Assembly: GCF_016859285.1 (NCBI RefSeq)
Contig: NC_053415.1
Coordinates: forward strand, 12,024,501 to 12,088,500
Length of the DNA: 64,000 nucleotides
Direction of reading: 5' to 3'
DNA from: Xiphias gladius
Taxonomy: Eukaryota; Chordata; Actinopteri; Istiophoriformes; Xiphiidae
Position 1 is the stretch's first letter. The number at the start of each line of letters is the position of its first letter. Positions 61,801 through 64,000 of the stretch are shown here, piece by piece. The position numbers and the translations under genes were made by a program. The notes under the pieces are model-generated. The model had not been told where the DNA came from and did no database searches. It worked only from the letters and a program-made list of their open reading frames with translations.

Positions 61801-63701
61801 GGGCCAGATGGTCATGGGGCCCCAGTGTTCCTCTCAGTAAGTTGCAGAAGAAAATCAAGGCCACATAAAAAGATATTTACATGCAGGGCTGTAAAGGTAC
61901 GCATTACTACCTGCTGGATATTCCTGTCTAATCTCACGATAACAGAAGTTAATTCTGAAGTCTGTATTCTGTCTTCTCTGTTTTTTTCCCTCCAAATCTG
62001 ACTTCAATCAGATTTATGACTAATCTTAATATTTTTTTAATCTAATCTCAGAGATCTGACTTTTTTCTCAAAATTCTTAGAATAATCTCAGACCTTAAAT
62101 ATTTATTTGTTTACATATGGCCCTGTTCTATTTTTGCACGTCTTTTGATCAAAACTGTTAGGAAGCACTACACTAAATATTTGTGCTGTGCACAATATGA
62201 AATGAACCTCATAGATGTGGTAGAGTGATGAGCCCTCATCAGGCCAGTATCGCTCGCACTGCTTCTCTCCATCTTCCACCAGGGCTGTCATCATCACTAT
62301 CACCGTGCAGCCATTCTCCCACACCATCTGCGGGTTAGATAGAGCAAGCACACACACATACATTCAGTTGTCGCAGTAAAGTAAGTCTGTGATATCTGGC
62401 AGTAACAAGGCAGAAGTCCTATAGATTGACTGAATGGCCCCGTGGCGTACATCGTTTTAGTATTTGTATTTATCACCAAATAGAAAAGCAAATTCAGTAA
62501 ATTGGCAGGACGGGAGAAAAACGAGGCAGGAAAAGGAAAGAAGAGCGAAGATTGCACTGACCTGCCAGAAGTCAACGACAGTGTGGGGCAGAGGTCCCTG
62601 GGTGGCAATATAAGCTGGTTGGCGAGGGTCATGATCAAACTGTTGGTTAGAAAGAAAAAAAAAGAGTGGAGTCTCTTAAATTTTTATAGTGTATTAGAAA
62701 TTAAACAAATCAAAGAATGGCTGTTTATATAAAACTTCCTATTGGATAAGGGGATAATTCACCATGTAACAAACCAATAATCCTGAATATCATCAAATAC
62801 TGTAAATGTTTTGGAATGTTTGAAGAATTTCTTACAATGATGCTAGCGTTGATGTAATCTTGTTTGCTGGGGTTTACTTCAGTCTTCAGCTTCACCCGAG
62901 AGTGATCATCTGGAAAAGAGAACAGGTGTTAAGTAAGGATTAGTCAGTTAAAAAAATAAAGACAAATGAACAATGCTGCTTAAATGATGTTTTGGAACAA
63001 AACAAAACATAAGGATGGTTTATGTTTGAAATGATGATATTTTCTACTTTTGCTTACGCGCTTAGAATATTGAAGGGTGATTGATAACTGAAAGATGCAT
63101 GACACCCTGACATATAACAGAAATGATAAGTAAGAGTAACAAGGTGATGAACTAACAGGGGAGGGATTCAGCGTGTCTGTTTTTGTCCATGTTGCTTGTG
63201 ACTTGAGCCACAGCTACGGAGCTGGGTTCAGCCTGGTAGGAACACAAAGCTTCCCACTCCTTCTGAAGGCGGTCCTTATTACGCAGGTGATCCTCCATAT
63301 ATGCCTGCGGGAGAGATAGCACGCGAGACATTAGAAACTTCTCATCAAGGACAAGCATGATTTCTACAGCTGGAGAATCCTTTGCTACACCAGGAAGTAA
63401 ATCTTCTCTCTACTCTGACTGTGTGTTCCCTCACCAGTATCATGTGACCAGTAGAGATGTCCATGTTAGACTGGGCTGGCTCTTCGCTCCAGGATGGGGT
63501 AGAGCTGTGGGTGGAGGATGGGCTGTGCTGGGGACCGTCACTGAACTGGGAGGAAACGCTGCTGACGCGAGATGTGTCTGTACCCCGTCGACCACCAGCG
63601 CCCGTACCCGTGGCAGACCCCGCCATGCTGCCGGTCACCCCGCCCACACAGTCCTGGCGGCACAAGGACGATTTGGACGCCATGTGCTGCCGACATAGCT
63701 C
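58834..63701 (-). CDS. ptprn: receptor-type tyrosine phosphatase-like N (IA-2), cytoplasmic part (partial, ten exons)
   Basis: Exons, 5' to 3': 63435-63701, 63157-63304, 62831 or so to 62909, 62562-62639, 62208-62327, 60851-61017, 60016-60069, 59795-59859, 59039-59112 and 58834-58905. The gene runs off the right edge, so luminal and membrane domains are missing. The order is juxtamembrane segment ([41 protein letters not shown]), then one PTP domain ending in [12 protein letters not shown]. It matches human IA-2 more closely than IA-2beta ([23 protein letters not shown]). The signature reads [10 protein letters not shown], with Asp where active phosphatases have Ala, and the WPD loop reads WPAD. 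This is therefore a pseudophosphatase of dense-core secretory granules in neuroendocrine cells. Minus orientation beside dnajb2 matches human PTPRN. Whether it is the a or b fish copy cannot be decided. Confidence 0.95.
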
Positions 63702-64000
63702 CTGAATGGACAATAGGGAGTGAAAACAGTTAAAGGTAAATGGTATTAACTGAATAATCAGTTAATCATTTTCAATAAATTCACAATTTTGCTATCTTGT
63801 TGCCTTCAAATCATAAGCTTCATACATAATCTGTCAGATATTCACAAATATAGTGCGCTTTTGACTGTCCATCACCTGGTTTTTATGTCTTTAGTCCTTT
63901 GCCACATTGGAAACCAGGTAGGAAAACACAGTAGAAGGTTTGACATACAGTATAGAAGAGGTTCTTCACACGTATGAAGGGACATTGCATTCTTAAATAG

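Overview
This window is vertebrate nuclear DNA, almost certainly from a teleost fish. Genes are split by short GT-AG introns. The introns and spacers carry repeat families typical of fish genomes (L2-type LINE, Tc1/mariner relics, hAT-like non-autonomous copies) and many (TG)n, (GA)n and poly-A/T tracts. The species cannot be told from the sequence. There is no bacterial operon structure, CRISPR array, rRNA or tRNA that I can support.

Layout, left to right. (1) 242-4974, minus: the 5' end of abca12, an ABCA lipid transporter that runs off the left edge. (2) 7942-15279, minus: complete pofut2 in nine exons (445 aa), with a ~2.3 kb degenerate L2-like LINE in intron 3. (3) 15280-22000: mostly non-coding. 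It holds one unidentified coding-like ORF near 17 kb, a Pro/Ser-rich low-complexity stretch near 19.5 kb, and a broken MAST-family kinase relic on the plus strand (20234-21970). (4) 22409-27816, minus: complete dhdh (seven exons, 335 aa). Its first intron holds a nested Tc1-like transposon relic, and a MITE-like element with 12-bp terminal inverted repeats lies about 135 bp upstream of its ATG. (5) 29177-43617: three alpha-tubulin genes, the first on minus and the next two on plus, all with the same 4-exon structure. (6) 47993-52060, plus: dnajb2 (eight coding exons, 419 aa), followed by a near-perfect 1.47 kb tandem duplication. (7) 58834-63701, minus: ten 3' exons of ptprn (IA-2), running off the right edge.

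The right half (tubulin minus, tubulin plus, dnajb2 plus, ptprn minus) keeps the order and orientation of human TUBA4A-TUBA4B-DNAJB2-PTPRN on 2q35. The genes are otherwise functionally unrelated: barrier lipid transport, O-fucosylation in the ER, a cytosolic NADP-dependent dehydrogenase, microtubule subunits, an Hsp70 co-chaperone and a secretory-granule protein. The most notable observations are long identical exon stretches among the three tubulins, including the inverted copy, next to dissimilar introns (gene conversion). Others are an altered K40 loop in the first tubulin, the MAST kinase relic, the fresh tandem duplication 3' of dnajb2, and one coding-like ORF of unknown family.
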